Positions 24,310 to 35,602 of a DNA stretch of 64,000 nt are shown here, piece by piece. Source of the stretch: Rehmannia glutinosa (lineage: Eukaryota > Streptophyta > Magnoliopsida > Lamiales > Orobanchaceae); the NCBI GenBank assembly GCA_016081115.2, contig CM071928.1:55063950-55127949 (forward strand), given 5' to 3'. The position numbers were made by a program, and so were the translations under genes. The notes under the pieces are model-generated. The model searched no databases. It had not been told where the DNA came from and was given only the letters and a program-made list of their open reading frames with translations. Numbering within the stretch: the first letter of the stretch is position 1; each line of letters opens with the position of its first letter.

Positions 24310-25221
24310 TGTAACGACCCGGATTTCAAAAATACAAGTAATTCAATAAAAGAATTATAAAAGAACATATTTTATAAAACATTGCCTATAATTCAAAAAG
24401 AATTTCCAAATAAACAAAAGTACTTTAATTCTAACCAAAACATTTATTCTAAAAAAAATTAAAATACTAACTATTAATAGTAAGTACTCAAATTAATTAA
24501 CAAATAATGGTTTCTAAAAATTCAAATTAAATAAATCGTTGACTTTGCATCCACCGCCTCCAATCCTCGATCGGGCTCCTCAACCCGAAAAGTTTTAATA
24601 AAAATGGGGTGAGCTTTCAACTCGCTTTCTCCTGGGGGACACGTTTGTCATAATTAAATACATCAATAGGTGTAATCGTAAATATTCAACATGTAATTTT
24701 TCCTCCATAATTTTCCTCGATCGGCGGTTACTTTATAATCTTGCGGCTACCCCGAGGATTCTTTTGATCCCGCACTATTTACGGTCCCCGACTAACATGA
24801 TTTCCTCTTTCCACATTGCACATAAACGAAAAACACATATATGAAATATTTAATAATGACAAACAATACTTGAATAGAAATATCCCCACCTCAACCGATT
24901 TACATTAATCCGCGTAGTAACTAAAACGATTATTCTAATCCTCTTGATTCTCGATTCTTGAATTTGATTTTAGAGAAACGGGGTGAAGTTTGTAAAGGAA
25001 AATTGTCAATTTATAGAGTTGAATTCTGGAATTTATGATTGAGAATTAAGTTCTTACATTAAAAATTATAACCCTTCACCTTTCATATTCTTTTAATTAA
25101 GTTTGAGTCCTTCTAAATTCATAAATGAAATTCTATTAAATGTGTCTAATTAAAATTATATTTTTCTGATTAATAAAATTATAATTCATATAACAATAAT
25201 TGAAAAATATGGGATATTACA
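24310..25221 (-). repeat. LTR 1 of the array
   Basis: 912 bp, plus-strand ends TGTAACGACC and GATATTACA. Adjacent to the left TTAAC duplication. Confidence 0.9.
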
Positions 25222-25580
25222 TATTATCCCCCTTTAAAAAATTTAGTCCTCGAAATTCATTGTCTTAACAAAGTTCATAGAAAATAGTGTCATCATTTTT
25301 TTTTTTTACACGGGAATTCTTGTCTAATATTGAAAGTACACGTGCAATAATGCTTTTAAAAAATGATGACTTAAATTTATAAAATGTGCTTTTAAAATAT
25401 GATAATATAAAATATTTAATGAATAAAATGAATAGCGTGACATAATAAATGGCGTACCTTGAGGAATCCGACGAGATATGGCGGAGGTGGATGTCACTAG
25501 ATAATTTTCTTTTAAAATTTGAAAAGATATATTTTTTTCCAAGTCTGACAGAACCGTAGACCCCTGCTCACGATACCATT
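25222..25580 (-). other. Internal segment 1 of the array
   Basis: About 359 bp with a polypurine tract at its left edge (minus strand) and a degraded primer site at its right edge (plus-strand CTCACGATACCA). It contains a poly-T run that varies in length between copies. No credible coding. Confidence 0.85.
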
Positions 25581-26494
25581 TGTAACGACCCTGGATTTCA
25601 AAAATACAAGTAATTCAATAAAAGAATTATAAAAGAACATATTTTATAAAACATTGCCTATAATTCAAAAAGAATTTCCAAATAAACAAAAGTACTTTAA
25701 TTCTAACCAAAACATTTATTCTAAAAAATTAAAATACTAACTATTAATAGTAAGTACTCAAATTAATTAACAAATAATGGTTTCTAAAAATTCAAATTAA
25801 ATAAATCGTTGACTTTGCATCCACCGCCTCCAATCCTCGATCGGGCTCCTCAACCTTTGAAAAGTTTTAATAAACATGGGGTGAGCTTTCAACTCGCTTC
25901 TGTGGGGACACGTTTGTCATAATTAAATACATCAATAGGCGTAATCGTAAATATTCAACATGTAATTTTTCCTCCATAATTTTCCTCTCGATCGGCCGAT
26001 TACTTTATAATCTCGGGCTACCCCGAGGATTCTTTTGATCCCAGCACTATTTACGGTCCCCGACTAACATGATTTCCTCTTTCCACATTGCACATAAAAC
26101 GAAAAACACATATATGAAATATTTAATAATGACAAACAATACTTGAATAGAAATATCCCCACCTCAACTGATTTCTGTTAATCCGCGTAGTAACTAAAAC
26201 GATTATTCTAATCCTCTTGATTCTCGATTCTTGAATTTGATTTTAGAGAAACGGGGTGAAGTTTGTAAAGGAAAATTGTCAATTTATAGAGTTGAATTCT
26301 GGAATTTATGATTGAGAATTAAGTTCTTACATTAAAAATTATAACCCTTCACCTTTCATATTCTTTTAATTAAGTTTGAGTCCTTCTAAATTCATAAATG
26401 AAATTCTATTAAATGTGTCTAATTAAAATTATATTTTTCTGATTAATAAAATTATAATTCATATAACAATAATTGAAAAATATGGGATATTACA
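25581..26494 (-). repeat. LTR 2 of the array
   Basis: 914 bp, nearly identical to LTR 1 in AT-rich stretches. Confidence 0.9.
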
Positions 26495-26855
26495 TATTAT
26501 CCCCTTTAAAAAATTTCGTCCTCGAAATTCATTGTCTTAACAAAGTTCATAGAAAATAGTGTCATCATTTTTTTTTTTTTTTTTTTTACACGGGAATTCT
26601 TGTCTAATATTGAAAGTACACGTGCAATAATGCTTTTAAAAAATGATGACTTAAATTTATAAAATGTGCTTTTAAAATATGATAATATAAAATATTTAAT
26701 GAATAAAATGAATAGCGTGACATAATAAATGGCGTACCTTGAGGAATCCGACGAGATATGGCGGAGGTGGATGTCACTAGATAATTTTCTTTTAAAATTT
26801 GAAAAGATATATTTTTTTTCCAAGTCTACAGAACCGTAGACTGCTCGATACCATT
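26495..26855 (-). other. Internal segment 2 of the array
   Basis: About 361 bp, near-identical to segment 1 apart from a longer poly-T run and the altered primer site (plus-strand CTGCTCGATACCA). Confidence 0.85.
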
Positions 26856-27765
26856 TGTAACGACCCTGATTTCAAAAATACAAGTAATTCAATAAAAGAA
26901 TTATAAAAGAACATATTTTATAAAACATTGCCTATAATTCAAAAAAAAGAATTTCCAAATAAACAAAAGTACTTTAATTCTAACCAAAACATTTATTCTA
27001 AAAAATTAAAATACTAACTATTAATAGTAAGTACTCAAATTAATTAACAAATAATGGTTTCTAAAAATTCAAATTAAATAAATCGTTGACTTTGCATCCA
27101 CCGCCTCCAATCCTCGATCGGGCTCCTCAACCCGAAAAGTTTTAATAAACATGGGGTGAGCTTTCAACTCGCTCTGTGGGGACACGTTTGTCATAATTAA
27201 ATACATCAATAGGCGTAATCGTAAATATTCAACATGTAATTTTTCCTCCATAATTTTCCTCTCGACCGCCGCGATTACTTTATAGATCGGGCTACCCCGA
27301 GGATTCTTTTGATCCTGCACCTATTTACGGTCCCCGACTAACATGATTTCCTCTTTCCACATTGCACATAAACGAAAACACATATATGAAATATTTAATA
27401 ATGACAAACAATACTTGAATAGAAATATCCCCACCTCAACTCGATTTACTTAATCCGCGTAGTAACTAAAACGATTATTCTAATCCTCTTGATTCTCGAT
27501 TCTTGAATTTGATTTTAGAGAAACGGGGTGAAGTTTGTAAAGGAAAATTGTCAATTTATAGAGTTGAATTAAGAATTTATGATTGAGAATTAAGTTCTTA
27601 CATTAAAAATTATAACCCTTCACCTTTCATATTCTTTTAATTAAGTTTGAGTCCTTCTAAATTCATAAATGAAATTCTATTAAATGTGTCTAATTAAAAT
27701 TATATTTTTCTGATTAATAAAATTATAATTCATATAACAATAATTGAAAAATATGGGATATTACA
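26856..27765 (-). repeat. LTR 3 of the array
   Basis: 910 bp, same ends as the others. Confidence 0.9.
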
Positions 27766-28120
27766 TATTATCCCCTTTAAAAAATTTCGTCCTCGAAATT
27801 CATTGTCTTAACAAAGTTCATAGAAAATAGTGTCATCATTTTTTTTTTTACACGGGAATTCTTGTCTAATATTGAAAGTACACGTGCAATAATGCTTTTA
27901 AAAAATGATGACTTAAATTTATAAAATGTGCTTTTAAAATATGATAATATAAAATATTTAATGAATAAAATGAATAGCGTGACATAATAAATGGCGTACC
28001 TTGAGGAATCCGACGAGATATGGCGGAGGTGGATGTCACTAGATAATTTTCTTTTAAAATTTGAAAAGATATATTTTTTTTTCCAAGTCTACAGAACCGT
28101 AGACCTGCTCTGATACCATT
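27766..28120 (-). other. Internal segment 3 of the array
   Basis: About 355 bp. It holds the best primer site: plus-strand CCTGCTCTGATACCA, the complement of the tRNA-Met match. Confidence 0.88.
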
Positions 28121-29028
28121 TGTAACGACCGGATTTCAAAAATACAAGTAATTCAATAAAAGAATTATAAAAGAACATATTTTATAAAACATTGCCTATA
28201 ATTCAAGAATTTCCAAATAAACAAAAGTACTTTAATTCTAACCAAAACATTTATTCTAAAAAATTAAAATACTAACTATTAATAGTAAGTACTCAAATTA
28301 ATTAACAAATAATGGTTTCTAAAAATTCAAATTAAATAAATCGTTGACTTTGCATCCACCGCCTCCAATCCTCGATCGGGCTCCTCAACCTGAAAAGTTT
28401 TAATAAAAATGGGGTGAGCTTTCAACTCACTCTGTGGGGACACGTTTGTCATAATTAAATACATCAATAGACGTAATCGTAAATATTCAACATGTAATTT
28501 TTCCTCCATAATTTTCCTCTCGATCGCCGGTTACTTTATAGCATCTTGCGGGCTACCCCGAGGATTCTTTTGATCCTGCACTATTTACGGTCCCCTCGAC
28601 TAACATGATTTCCTCTTTCCACATTGCACATAAACGAAAACACATATATGAAATATTTAATAATGACAACCAATACTTGAATAGAAATATCCCCACCTCA
28701 ACTGATTTCTGTTAATCCGCGTAGTAACTAAAACGATTATTCTAATCCTCTTGATTCTCGATTCTTGAATTTGATTTTAGAGAAACGGGGTGAAGTTTGT
28801 AAAGGAAAATTGTCAATTTATAGAGTTGAATTACGGAATTTATGATTGAGAATTAAGTTCTTACATTAAAAATTATAACCCTTCACCTTTCATATTCTTT
28901 TAATTAAGTTTGAGTCCTTCTAAATTTATAAATGAAATTCTATTAAATGTGTCTAATTAAAATTATATTTTTCTGATTAATAAAATTATAATTCATATAA
29001 CAATAATTGAAAAATATGGGATAATACA
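28121..29028 (-). repeat. LTR 4 of the array
   Basis: 908 bp, ends GATAATACA (one substitution against the others) and is followed directly by TTAAC. Confidence 0.9.
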
Positions 29029-29033
29029 TTAAC
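29029..29033. other. Right target-site duplication TTAAC
   Basis: Exact match to 24305-24309. Confidence 0.9.
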
Positions 29034-29223
29034 TTTCTGATCATAGATTCTTTCCAGGAAACATTCATCACAACTATACTTTTAAAAACTTTTGTGGGTT
29101 TGGGTTTATATTAAATTTATTTATTTTTTTATTTAATTACTATATTTCCAATATATATGGGGGAAAAACAAGGGCTCAATAGCATGTACTATATTGTCTG
29201 AAGCTTCTTCAAGCAAGAAAAAG
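29034..29223 (+). promoter_or_regulatory. Proximal promoter / 5' leader of the DUF506 gene
   Basis: Only 190 bases separate the LTR array from the likely start codon. The stretch is AT-rich with no sharp TATA call. A small upstream ORF (ATG at 29157, stop at 29199-29201, 14 codons) precedes the main ATG and could reduce translation if it lies in the mRNA. The transcription start cannot be placed. Confidence 0.4.
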
Positions 29224-30317
29224 ATGAGTATCTCATCAGAAGATGAAAAGCTTGTCATAATGTTCAAATTTGAAATAGGATCAACACTTTCAGATTCTTT
29301 CTTCTTGCATCCTTCACAGCCTCTTCAAGTTGATGACTGCCCAATATATTTCTCTTTACAAGTACTTTTCACTTTTCTCAATCCTCAGTTTTTTTTTTTT
29401 TCACTTTTTTTTCTTTCTCAATCATGTTATATTTGTGTGTCTCTGTTTCCTTTTTGGGCTATTATTTATATTTTGTGAGTGAGATTTTTTTTTTTTCTTT
29501 TCAGGAAATCATGGAAGAGATCACAGATGCTGAAACTGAGGTTTATGGGAAAATCTTGTTTTACTTGAAATATATGGAATCTAAGGAGAAACTCAACAAC
29601 CTGAAAAAATGGATTGTTTTCAGATTAGAAATGGATAATTATGAAGCTCATCTCTGTAAAACATCTTGGTCAACTCCTTTTGGCCCACCTTCAGGTATTT
29701 TTACCACCCATTTTAATTTGTGTTTATACAGTTTCTTGATTTTTATTATTTTTTATTTCTGGATGAATTATACAGTTTCTTTATAGAAAAAAATTTATTG
29801 CTTGATGATTTTTTTATTATCTTTCAGCTTTTTGATAAAAAAAAAAATAAGAATTAGTTTCTAAATTTTTGTGTTTGTATAATTTCCAGTTTTCCAATTC
29901 CAAGGTGATTATGAATATGTTGATGTGATAATGAGGGACAAAAATGGCAGCAAAGAGGAGAGATTAATAGTGGACATAGATTTCAGGACACAGTTTGAGT
30001 TAGCAAGGCCAACACAAAATTATCAAGAACTCACAAATGCACTTCCTTTGATATTTGTGGGCACTGAAGAGAAGCTGGAGAAGTTAATCTCTTTGATTTG
30101 CTCTGCTGCCAAACAGTCCCTTAGAGAGAAAGGATTACACATCCCTCCATGGAGAAAAGCTAGTTATATGCACTCCAAATGGTTTTCTCATGACTGCAAA
30201 AGGATTTCATTTTCAGAACTAAAACTCTCACCATACTATGCCAATATTGGCAATATTGGCAATGGCTGTTTTAATGATTTTCTCCAAGTTCAGCAATTAG
30301 GCACATATAATTGTTAA
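29224..30317 (+). CDS. DUF506 / PDDEXK-like plant protein, three exons
   Basis: Proposed coding exons are 29224-29361, 29505-29694 and 29890-30317. Both introns are GT-AG with T-rich acceptors, and the joins keep frame (phase 0, then phase 1), giving 251 residues. The C-terminal half carries the hallmarks of the plant DUF506 (PDDEXK_6, PF04720) family: 'HLCKTSW' (residues 99-105), 'YEYVDVI' (117-123), 'RLIVDIDFRTQFELARP' (134-150), 'IFVG' (164-167), 'AAKQSLREKGLHIPPWRK' (182-199). The family has a nuclease-like fold but its activity in plants is not established; some members are stress- or development-related. The first in-frame ATG is 29224. The N-terminus is less conserved, so an upstream exon is possible. 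It is the only intact host gene in the window. Confidence 0.88.
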
Positions 30318-30607
30318 GGGGAGGAAAATTATATATATATCTTATGATATCTATGGTTGTAATTTTGTAAGTTTTTTAGTTTTGCTCTTTTTGTTCTTTG
30401 TTTGCCAGAGGTTGTTGTCCCTTAATTGGGTTTATAATAAGGTGACTTGTATATGTGGACTTGAGTTGTGGATTTTTTTTCTCCACATATGATCAGGTCT
30501 CATATGGTTATATATATGAAATATAATCAAAATTTTGCTCTAATATATTTCTGCATTAATCTGTTTTCTGTTATTTTTACCAGGAAAGTGGAAAGTGGAA
30601 AGGGTAT
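30318..30607 (+). other. 3' flank of the DUF506 gene
   Basis: It follows the TAA and is T-rich. AATAAG at about 30436 is a possible poly(A) signal. The Mutator-type element begins 300 bases after the stop codon. Confidence 0.4.
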
Positions 30608-31421
30608 TTAAAACAAGAGATAATTACATTTAACCACCCCAACTTTACCCCTTTTTATACTTTACCCCTTAAACTTTCATTCGCGACACTTTGCACCCTG
30701 AACTATAAAAATTATTACACTTCGCCCCTTATGGACAATTTTGCCCCTAGGTTTTATCCTTTTAAAACAATAGTTCCAGTTCTCCCTTTAAACTTTATTT
30801 TGTGGCAGTCTACTACATAATAATAAATTTATCGCATTAATCTTTAAACATGAAAATTTTTCTCCATCATCAATTTGTTTTTCGGATTTTTCGAGAAACG
30901 AGAATTCTTATTTTCTGTCACTTGTTTTGTTCGTGGTATTGTTACACCTACTTAGATCCAGTCTCTATTCAGAGGTTTTAAATGGATCATGTCGGGTTTC
31001 AAAATTTATAAACTCAACAGGACATACTTTAATCAAAATTCTCATTTCCAGTATAAATCCGTATACAAATTAGGTCTATAGACTGAAAAATGAACATAGT
31101 CCATTCACGACCATATCGCCCAACATGCTTCCGTAAAATTAATAAATCCCTTAAAATTCATACCTTCTTTGAAAAACAACTCCGGGTGAGATGGCTCGCA
31201 ACACCATCAATCGGAAAATTATCGCCCTTTGAGATCATTTGACAAACGGCTCCTCACTTTGTTCAACCTCACCCTCGGGAAGATGATCTGCAAGTTATCC
31301 GACTCCTTCGAAACTGCCAAGATGTACGCTTGGTTCGTTTCCTACTCCAGGGCGTATAAGTAATTCTTAAAGGGGATGAATTAATAGTACATTATGAACA
31401 CATGTTGAAAGAAAGCCTCTT

Positions 31422-31427
31422 TTTATT
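31422..31427 (-). terminator. Candidate viral poly(A) signal, copy A
   Basis: AATAAA on the minus strand, about 205 bases after the TATA box at 31632-31639, the spacing expected for the terminally redundant pregenomic RNA of a pararetrovirus. Confidence 0.5.
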
Positions 31428-31631
31428 AAGAACTTATAGAAATATTTATTACATTAGTAATCTCCTTTTGGGAGGAGAATCTTTGTTTAGCCTCTCATAG
31501 CCGAGGCTTGCACTCGTAAATACATAAAACTTAAAATTATAACACTCAAAATATCACAAATTTTTCACTCAGATTTTATTGTAAGAAAACTAAGGAAAAT
31601 GTTCGATGTCCTCACTTCCTTCAAATCCTGC

Positions 31632-31639
31632 ATTTTATA
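31632..31639 (-). promoter_or_regulatory. TATA box of the putative viral pregenomic promoter, copy A
   Basis: TATAAAAT on the minus strand in the large intergenic region, conserved at 38173-38180 in copy B. Confidence 0.55.
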
Positions 31640-31699
31640 GAGGTAAGTCCAGGACTTCAAAGGCGGACTTCAAATCTTGGCGATATATATGGCCACCCT

Positions 31700-32312
31700 T
31701 ACGTCATATCCCACATTATTGCCTTGCCACCGGTTTTTTTTTTCTCCGCGTGACTTAGCCCATGTGATGTTTGTCGGGAATCTTTTTAAAATTTGGTTTA
31801 CGTGGTCCCCGAGGATAACGCGTCTTGTGAGTGGGCCCTTATCCTTTCCAAACGCATGATCTTGTCGGTCGGGTTTGGGTCGGAATCCTTTCCCAAACTC
31901 GGGTTCCTTTTGTTCGGGGCATGCTTGTGATCCTGGTCGATCCAACGGCCAACATGCGCCATGTTACGAGAATTTCCGGTAAGTTTCTTTGCTTGCCGGA
32001 ATCTTGTTTTCCCGAAGAGAATTCTTCTTTTGGTCTCGAAGAGTTCTTCTCGCAAACCCCGTGGTTGATCCAGGTCATCGAATTCAAAAGGAAAGATCCA
32101 TTTGCCGAATTTTGGAAGAACTTGAATGGATATTTGACTTTGTCCATTTCGATTAGACAAACCCAAAGACCCCATGCTCGTCTGGTAGAAGCTTCGTCTT
32201 GAGAAAAAATGCTCCTACTAACATCTGGTCCTTCTTCCTGAAGCCGCCTTAATGTATTTTAAAGCATTTCCATCCTGGTCTTCTTAGCTTGATGAAATGA
32301 AAAGCTTCATCA
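31700..32312 (-). pseudogene. Viral 3'-terminal ORF, C-terminal part, copy A
   Basis: Open pieces at 31798-32175 and neighbouring frames correspond to the last ORF of copy B (38240-39070). Its left (N-terminal) portion is removed by the internal deletion. Function unknown; the position is that of the last ORF in caulimovirids. Confidence 0.55.
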
Positions 32313-32354
32313 ATGAGAACTTCTCTGTTTTAAAATCGGGATGTCAGTTTAACA

Positions 32355-32723
32355 TCAACCCATACGGATGTATTGGGTTGAGGTGCGATCTTCCATAAGG
32401 CGTCGATAAACATTCGGCCTTCCTAGGTTATGCAGTTCCCGCAAGAGGGTTTCGACCTCCTGTCCCCGAAAGTGGATCACTCCCGGTCGTGAAATCCCAG
32501 CATGTGGCATCCTCTCGTCCCGAGCTCCATGATGTGAACCCGTACTTTCTTCGACGTTAGGATTAACTGGTGGCGGTGGTGGAGGAATTGGTCTACCTTG
32601 TGGGTCATAGGTAACCAAAGCTGATTCCTCACCTGCGTTCATCTTTAAATCTACAATACCTAATCCCGCGAAGGATTCTGCCAGGTCGTGTAGATCTTTA
32701 AGATTCATCTTTTCCATATCCAT
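32355..32723 (-). pseudogene. Viral polyprotein N-terminal region, copy A
   Basis: 122 residues from an ATG at 32723, with a Pro run (about residues 50-56) and 'RPNVYRRLMEDR' near the C-terminus. It starts five bases after the end of the upstream small ORF, the close packing typical of pararetroviruses. The frame is cut short near the deletion junction. The matching region of copy B (43907-44396) is more broken. Confidence 0.6.
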
Positions 32724-32727
32724 CTTT

Positions 32728-32958
32728 TTAATTTTTGATGGATTTTCCTTTGATTAGAGCAATGAGCTTCTCCTCATCTGTCATCTTTCGTATAACTTCG
32801 GTTGGTTTCCCCTTTTGGTGTAAATAGGGTACCGTCCCAAAATCAATACGTTTCCTTCCTCCGGATGAACTCGGCCTGTCCTCCAGGTTCTTGACTCGTT
32901 TCTGAATATCATGAAGGAGTTCAAGAGTTTCCTTCTGATATTTCACCATCGTCTCCAT
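32728..32958 (-). pseudogene. Viral small ORF, copy A
   Basis: 76 residues, with a coiled-coil-like N-terminus ('ETMVKYQKETLELLHDIQKR') and a basic C-terminus. By position (between primer site and polyprotein) and composition it resembles the small virion-associated or nucleic-acid-binding proteins of caulimovirids; that is inference. It may be longer, since upstream frames carry similar charged sequence broken by stops. Confidence 0.5.
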
Positions 32959-33442
32959 CTGGTTCTGGATCTGATGAACTTGTGCTGGTAGATGAATATG
33001 GCGGTTGCCATAATTACCGCACGTCTTCGATTTCTCTAAGATCTTCGGAGATCTTAGATTTGTCTGAAGTATCTCGTTCCACTCTGGTACTCCATCGGAA
33101 TCATTGTTCGATGGGAATTTTCATGAACCGTTTCTTGAAGGTTCATCAAGTGAACATATATAGTCCGGTTAAGCATCCGAGGCGCTTATAATATTCTGCC
33201 GCATTTTGCATTGCCTTAAGGTTTCCCGCGGCTCGGCTCGCCGCTCCTTTTCTTCATGTTGGTCTTCCCAATATGAAACCTGTCAAGGTGTTCTTGTGCA
33301 TACATCGTCAATATTTGACGATATGTCTGTAAGGGTACATCTCGGACATCGGTCCGGATCCATAATCTCGGAGTAATTTCTACTCACTATTTGTTAATTA
33401 CATAAATATAATAAATTTAACTAAAAGTTCTTAATAAACCTA

Positions 33443-33455
33443 GGCTCTGATACCA
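33443..33455 (-). other. Viral tRNA-Met primer site, copy A
   Basis: The minus strand reads TGGTATCAGAGCC, a 13-base match to the initiator tRNA-Met 3' end, four bases from the end of the viral segment. Confidence 0.85.
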
Positions 33456-33902
33456 TTTTCAAGGATCGAAAGACCATGAGGAGTAAAATTGAAAATTGCA
33501 ATGAAATTTATAGACTAGGTGGTAAAGTGCAACAACTTCAAAGTTTAGAGGGTAAACTGAAAACCAACTTTCATGAAACTAGGGGTAAATCTGGAAATTT
33601 AGGCAAAGTGCAAAATTTCGTAAAGTTGAGGTGGCAAAGTATATCGTTTCAAAGTTGAGGTGGCAAAGTGTAAAAACCTGGATAGTTTGAGGTGTTAACT
33701 GTAATTATCTCTTAAAACAAAAATGATTTTTTTTAATGGGTGATAGGAGAAATGAGATGTCAGTAGGAGAGGAGGATGAGATTCGGACCCAGATCTGATC
33801 GTCTGGTAACACACCCTTTAACCACACAGCTTATATTCAAAAAATTAATTTTCAATTAAGGGCATTATGCACAAATATATGTGATTTGACTTTTTTAAAT
33901 AA

Positions 33903-35572
33903 GAGCTAGTCTCCTGTCAGACCGTCTAACGGATCTAGATCTGATAGACGGGTCAACATATCCTACCCATTCCGCTGACCCTGATCCGCGCAAAAAAATA
34001 CAAGAAAAAAGCCCATTCGGATTGGAGCCCTAATTTCTCAGCTTCCCAGCTTCTTCTTCTTCCTCCTCCAACTACAACTAGTGCGCACGAGTCCACATTC
34101 CCCACCACTACCGTCGCCCCCTCCGCCTCTTCTTTCACGACTGCTTCGTTGACGACTACGACACCTCCGTTCTTGTCTCCTCCAGCCGATTCAGCAAATC
34201 CGAGCGTTGGTTACCCGGGATTTTCCAATCGAAAGGATTTTCGATTGAATCAGACGTGGAAATGGTGGAGAAAAATGAGATTTGCTAAATGTCCATGAAT
34301 TAGACGAGGAGAAGAACGAGATTTGTTGAACGAGATTTTCTTTTTTTTCAAATGTTTAATCAATGGACAACATCAATGTGAAAGGAAAAATGACGATGGT
34401 TGGTGATGGCTCGTGGTGATGATGCTCCGTTTTTTTCTTCAGGTGATATGAAGAATAAATATTGCACTAAATGATACAAGTCTTAGTATCAATTAATACT
34501 TTTATGGAGACATACTAATACATTTTATAAGAAACACTAATACGTTGCAGGAGCACTACTAAAATACTCTCTAGGAAATTACTAATACTTTTTCGAGAAA
34601 CTACTAATACTTTTCCGATGGACAACTAATACATTTCAGGAGTATATTCATGAGAAATACTAAAACTCTTCAGGGAACTACTAATACATTTTAGAAGAAC
34701 TGCTAATACTTTTTAGAATGACGACTAATACTTTTCAGAAGGACTGTTAATACATTTCGGGAGAAAAAATTTAATTATATTCAGGGGAACTACTAATACA
34801 TTTCAGAAGAACTGCTAATACTTTTTAGACGGACAACTAATACTTTTCAGAAGGACTGTTAATACATTTCGTGAGAAAAAATTTAATTATATTCAGGGGA
34901 ACTACTAATACATTTCAGAAGAACTGCTAATACTTTTTAGACGGACAGCTAATACTTTTCAGACGGACTGTTAATACATTTTGGGAGAAAAATTTAATTA
35001 TATTCAGGGAACTACTAATACTCTTTTGAGGGATTTGCTAATACATTTTGGGAGTATATTCATGAGAAATATCAAAAAACTCTTCAGGGAACTACTAATA
35101 CATTTCAGAAGAACTGCTAATACTTTTCAGAAGGACTGTTAATACATTTTATAATTAAAAGAGACAAATTTGTTGAAAAGAATTACACGTTGCGTTCTAA
35201 TGTATTAGATGTATTAAAAACATGTATTAGACTTTACAACTTCGTAGTATATCTCTGTTTTATAATTAAAAGGGACAATTTCGTGGTAAAAGATGTTTTT
35301 GACTAAAACTTTTCAGTGTAACAACTAATACATTTGAGAGTAACAAGTAATACAAAATACAAAAAACTACCAACATAAAAATAGGGCTAACAACTTAACA
35401 CCACATAAAAAATACCCGCTAAAATTGAAAGACTATGTGACAAATAATAAAACTACTACTCGAAAATTACAAAAATGTCATTGGCGGCGGAAATTACCAA
35501 AATGACTCTGGGTCGTGGGTCAGATCCGTCTAACGGGCCAGACCCGTTAGACGATCTGACCAGAATTTTGTC
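33903..35572. mobile_element. Mutator-type element F
   Basis: Perfect 9-bp target duplication TTTAAATAA (33894-33902 and 35573-35581). The ends share TGTCAGACCGTCTAACGG and related words in inverted orientation, about 50 bp. The interior (34480-35390) is made of dozens of short degenerate repeats around CTAATACWTTT, including a roughly 110-bp higher-order unit at 34759-34990. No transposase. Confidence 0.85.
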
Positions 35573-35602
35573 TTTAAATAAATATGGATAGTATATTTTC
35601 TT

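Larger units (their letters stand above)
24310..29028 (-). mobile_element. Tandem array of a short non-autonomous LTR retrotransposon (4 LTRs, 3 internal segments)
   Basis: Four LTR copies (24310-25221, 25581-26494, 26856-27765, 28121-29028) alternate with three internal segments of about 360 bp. On the minus strand each LTR begins TGTAATATCCC and ends GGTCGTTACA. A purine run ending AAAGGGGATAATA precedes it, and TGGTATCAGAGCAGG (tRNA-Met primer site) follows it after two bases; the primer site is clean in the copy at 28102-28118. The whole array is flanked by one perfect 5-bp duplication. No protein domain is encoded, so replication would depend on another element. The size is larger than classical TRIM elements but the design is the same. 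Confidence 0.9.
30929..33459 (-). mobile_element. Endogenous pararetrovirus (Caulimoviridae), internally deleted copy A
   Basis: It matches the larger copy at 37479-45120: positions 30929 to about 32312 match 37479 to about 38852, and the rest matches about 43983-45120. About 5.1 kb, including coat, movement, protease, RT and RNase H regions, is missing at a junction with a few bases of microhomology (TTCAT). Ends are identical to copy B, at the tRNA-Met primer site on the right and at GTTCGTGG on the left. No LTRs and no target duplication directly at the viral ends, as expected for passive integration. Confidence 0.85.
30617..33711. mobile_element. Mutator-type fold-back element (host A) containing a pararetrovirus insert
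   Basis: Perfect 9-bp target duplication TTAAAACAA (30608-30616 and 33712-33720). The ends are GAGATAATTACA and its complement. Inverted similarity continues for some 250 bases on each side (phrases such as 'CACTTTGCCACCTCAACTTT'). Without the viral insert (30929-33459) the element is about 564 bp, with two long arms and almost no loop. No transposase. Confidence 0.85.

Noticed and set aside
27069..27320. 83-residue minus-strand frame, also found shorter in the LTR at 28327
   Set aside because: It lies within an LTR, varies in length between copies because of small indels, and has no recognisable domain.
24310..29028. CRISPR-like or satellite array
   Set aside because: The units carry TG...CA LTR ends, primer sites and polypurine tracts; it is a retrotransposon array in a eukaryotic genome.
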